From: Deltaproteobacteria bacterium
GTDB taxonomy: Bacteria; Desulfobacterota; Binatia; DP-6
Direction: 5' to 3'
DNA: 5,608 nucleotides
NCBI GenBank assembly: GCA_005879205.1
Contig: VBLD01000156.1
Location: forward strand, 1 to 5,608
Below, piece by piece: positions 5,492 to 5,608 of this stretch. A program made the translations under genes and the position numbers. The notes under the pieces were generated by a model that was not told where the DNA came from, did no database searches, and saw only the letters and a list, made by a program, of their open reading frames with translations. The stretch's first letter is position 1. Each line of letters opens with the position of its first letter.

Positions 5492-5608
5492 TCGGGTAAA
5501 GGCGGCGGTCGTCGATGCATCCGTCGCGGTCACGTGGGTGGTCGACGAGCCACACGGCGAGGCTGCTGCTGCGGTCTTGGAGCGAAAGATCGCGTGGGTG
5601 GCACCTCG
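5478..5608 (+). CDS. PIN-domain toxin of the VapC/FitB family (3' partial)
   Basis: The N-terminal 43 residues of a PIN-domain protein. AAVVDASVAVTWVVDEP carries the first conserved acidic residue of the PIN active site (Asp13 from ATG 5478), and the following GEAAAAVLERKIAWVAP fits the first helix and next strand. PIN toxins of this family are Mg2+-dependent ribonucleases that act on tRNA, rRNA or mRNA in the cytoplasm and are neutralised by the cognate antitoxin encoded just upstream. The remaining acidic residues and C-terminus, roughly 90 residues, lie beyond the window. ATG 5478 is preferred, giving a 14-base overlap with the antitoxin's original end; an in-frame GTG at 5469 is possible. 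Because of the upstream frameshift, this frame is also open back to ATG 5241. The target RNA cannot be inferred. Confidence 0.8.
   Translation, partial: MLGADRVKAAVVDASVAVTWVVDEPHGEAAAAVLERKIAWVAP

Noticed and set aside
5148..5555. N-terminal extension of the P450 by 136 residues to ATG 5555.
   Set aside because: The extension is antisense to the antitoxin and toxin start, lacks P450 or signal-peptide features, and a typical P450 N-terminus begins at GTG 5147.
1..5608. CRISPR array, insertion sequence, tRNA or rRNA gene.
   Set aside because: No regularly spaced repeats, transposase motifs, terminal repeats or conserved RNA cores were seen on either strand.

Overview
The window is high-GC bacterial DNA: hand-counted 60-base lines give about 73% GC in the left gene and about 72% in the cytochrome P450 gene. 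Codon third positions are strongly G/C, genes are tightly packed, and there are no introns. The mix of a eukaryote-style multidomain acyl-CoA carboxylase, a P450 with its own small ferredoxin, an alpha/beta hydrolase and a PIN-type toxin-antitoxin pair fits a high-GC soil-type lineage (Actinomycetota, Myxococcota, Binatota or Methylomirabilota-like). I cannot decide between these from sequence alone.

Layout, left to right. (1) Bases 1-2505, plus strand: the C-terminal part of a large acyl-CoA carboxylase-like protein, with a central region followed by a complete carboxyltransferase unit. Its N-terminus lies outside the window. (2) Bases 2506-2872: 367 bases without a convincing intact gene. 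Patches that look coding occur in three different frames, so this may be a decayed gene. (3) Bases 2873-3766, plus strand: an alpha/beta-hydrolase with an Asp nucleophile, of lower GC (about 62% in sampled lines), whose expected catalytic His appears to be Leu. (4) Bases 3767-5147, minus strand: a two-gene operon, a soluble bacterial P450 followed 4 bases later by its single-cluster ferredoxin. The ferredoxin and hydrolase stop codons abut with no base between them. (5) Bases 5148-5240: a short divergent intergenic region with a 7-bp perfect inverted repeat. (6) Bases 5241-5608, plus strand: a FitA/VapB-type antitoxin gene broken by a frameshift, overlapping the start of a VapC/FitB-type PIN-domain toxin that runs off the right edge.

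The ferredoxin is expected to pass electrons to the P450, with a reductase encoded elsewhere. Nothing ties the carboxylase or the hydrolase to the P450 biochemically beyond proximity. The most notable find is at the right end. The antitoxin frameshift is exactly explained by a tandem GCCCG duplication. As written, that shift leaves one uninterrupted frame joining the antitoxin's DNA-binding N-terminus to the PIN toxin.
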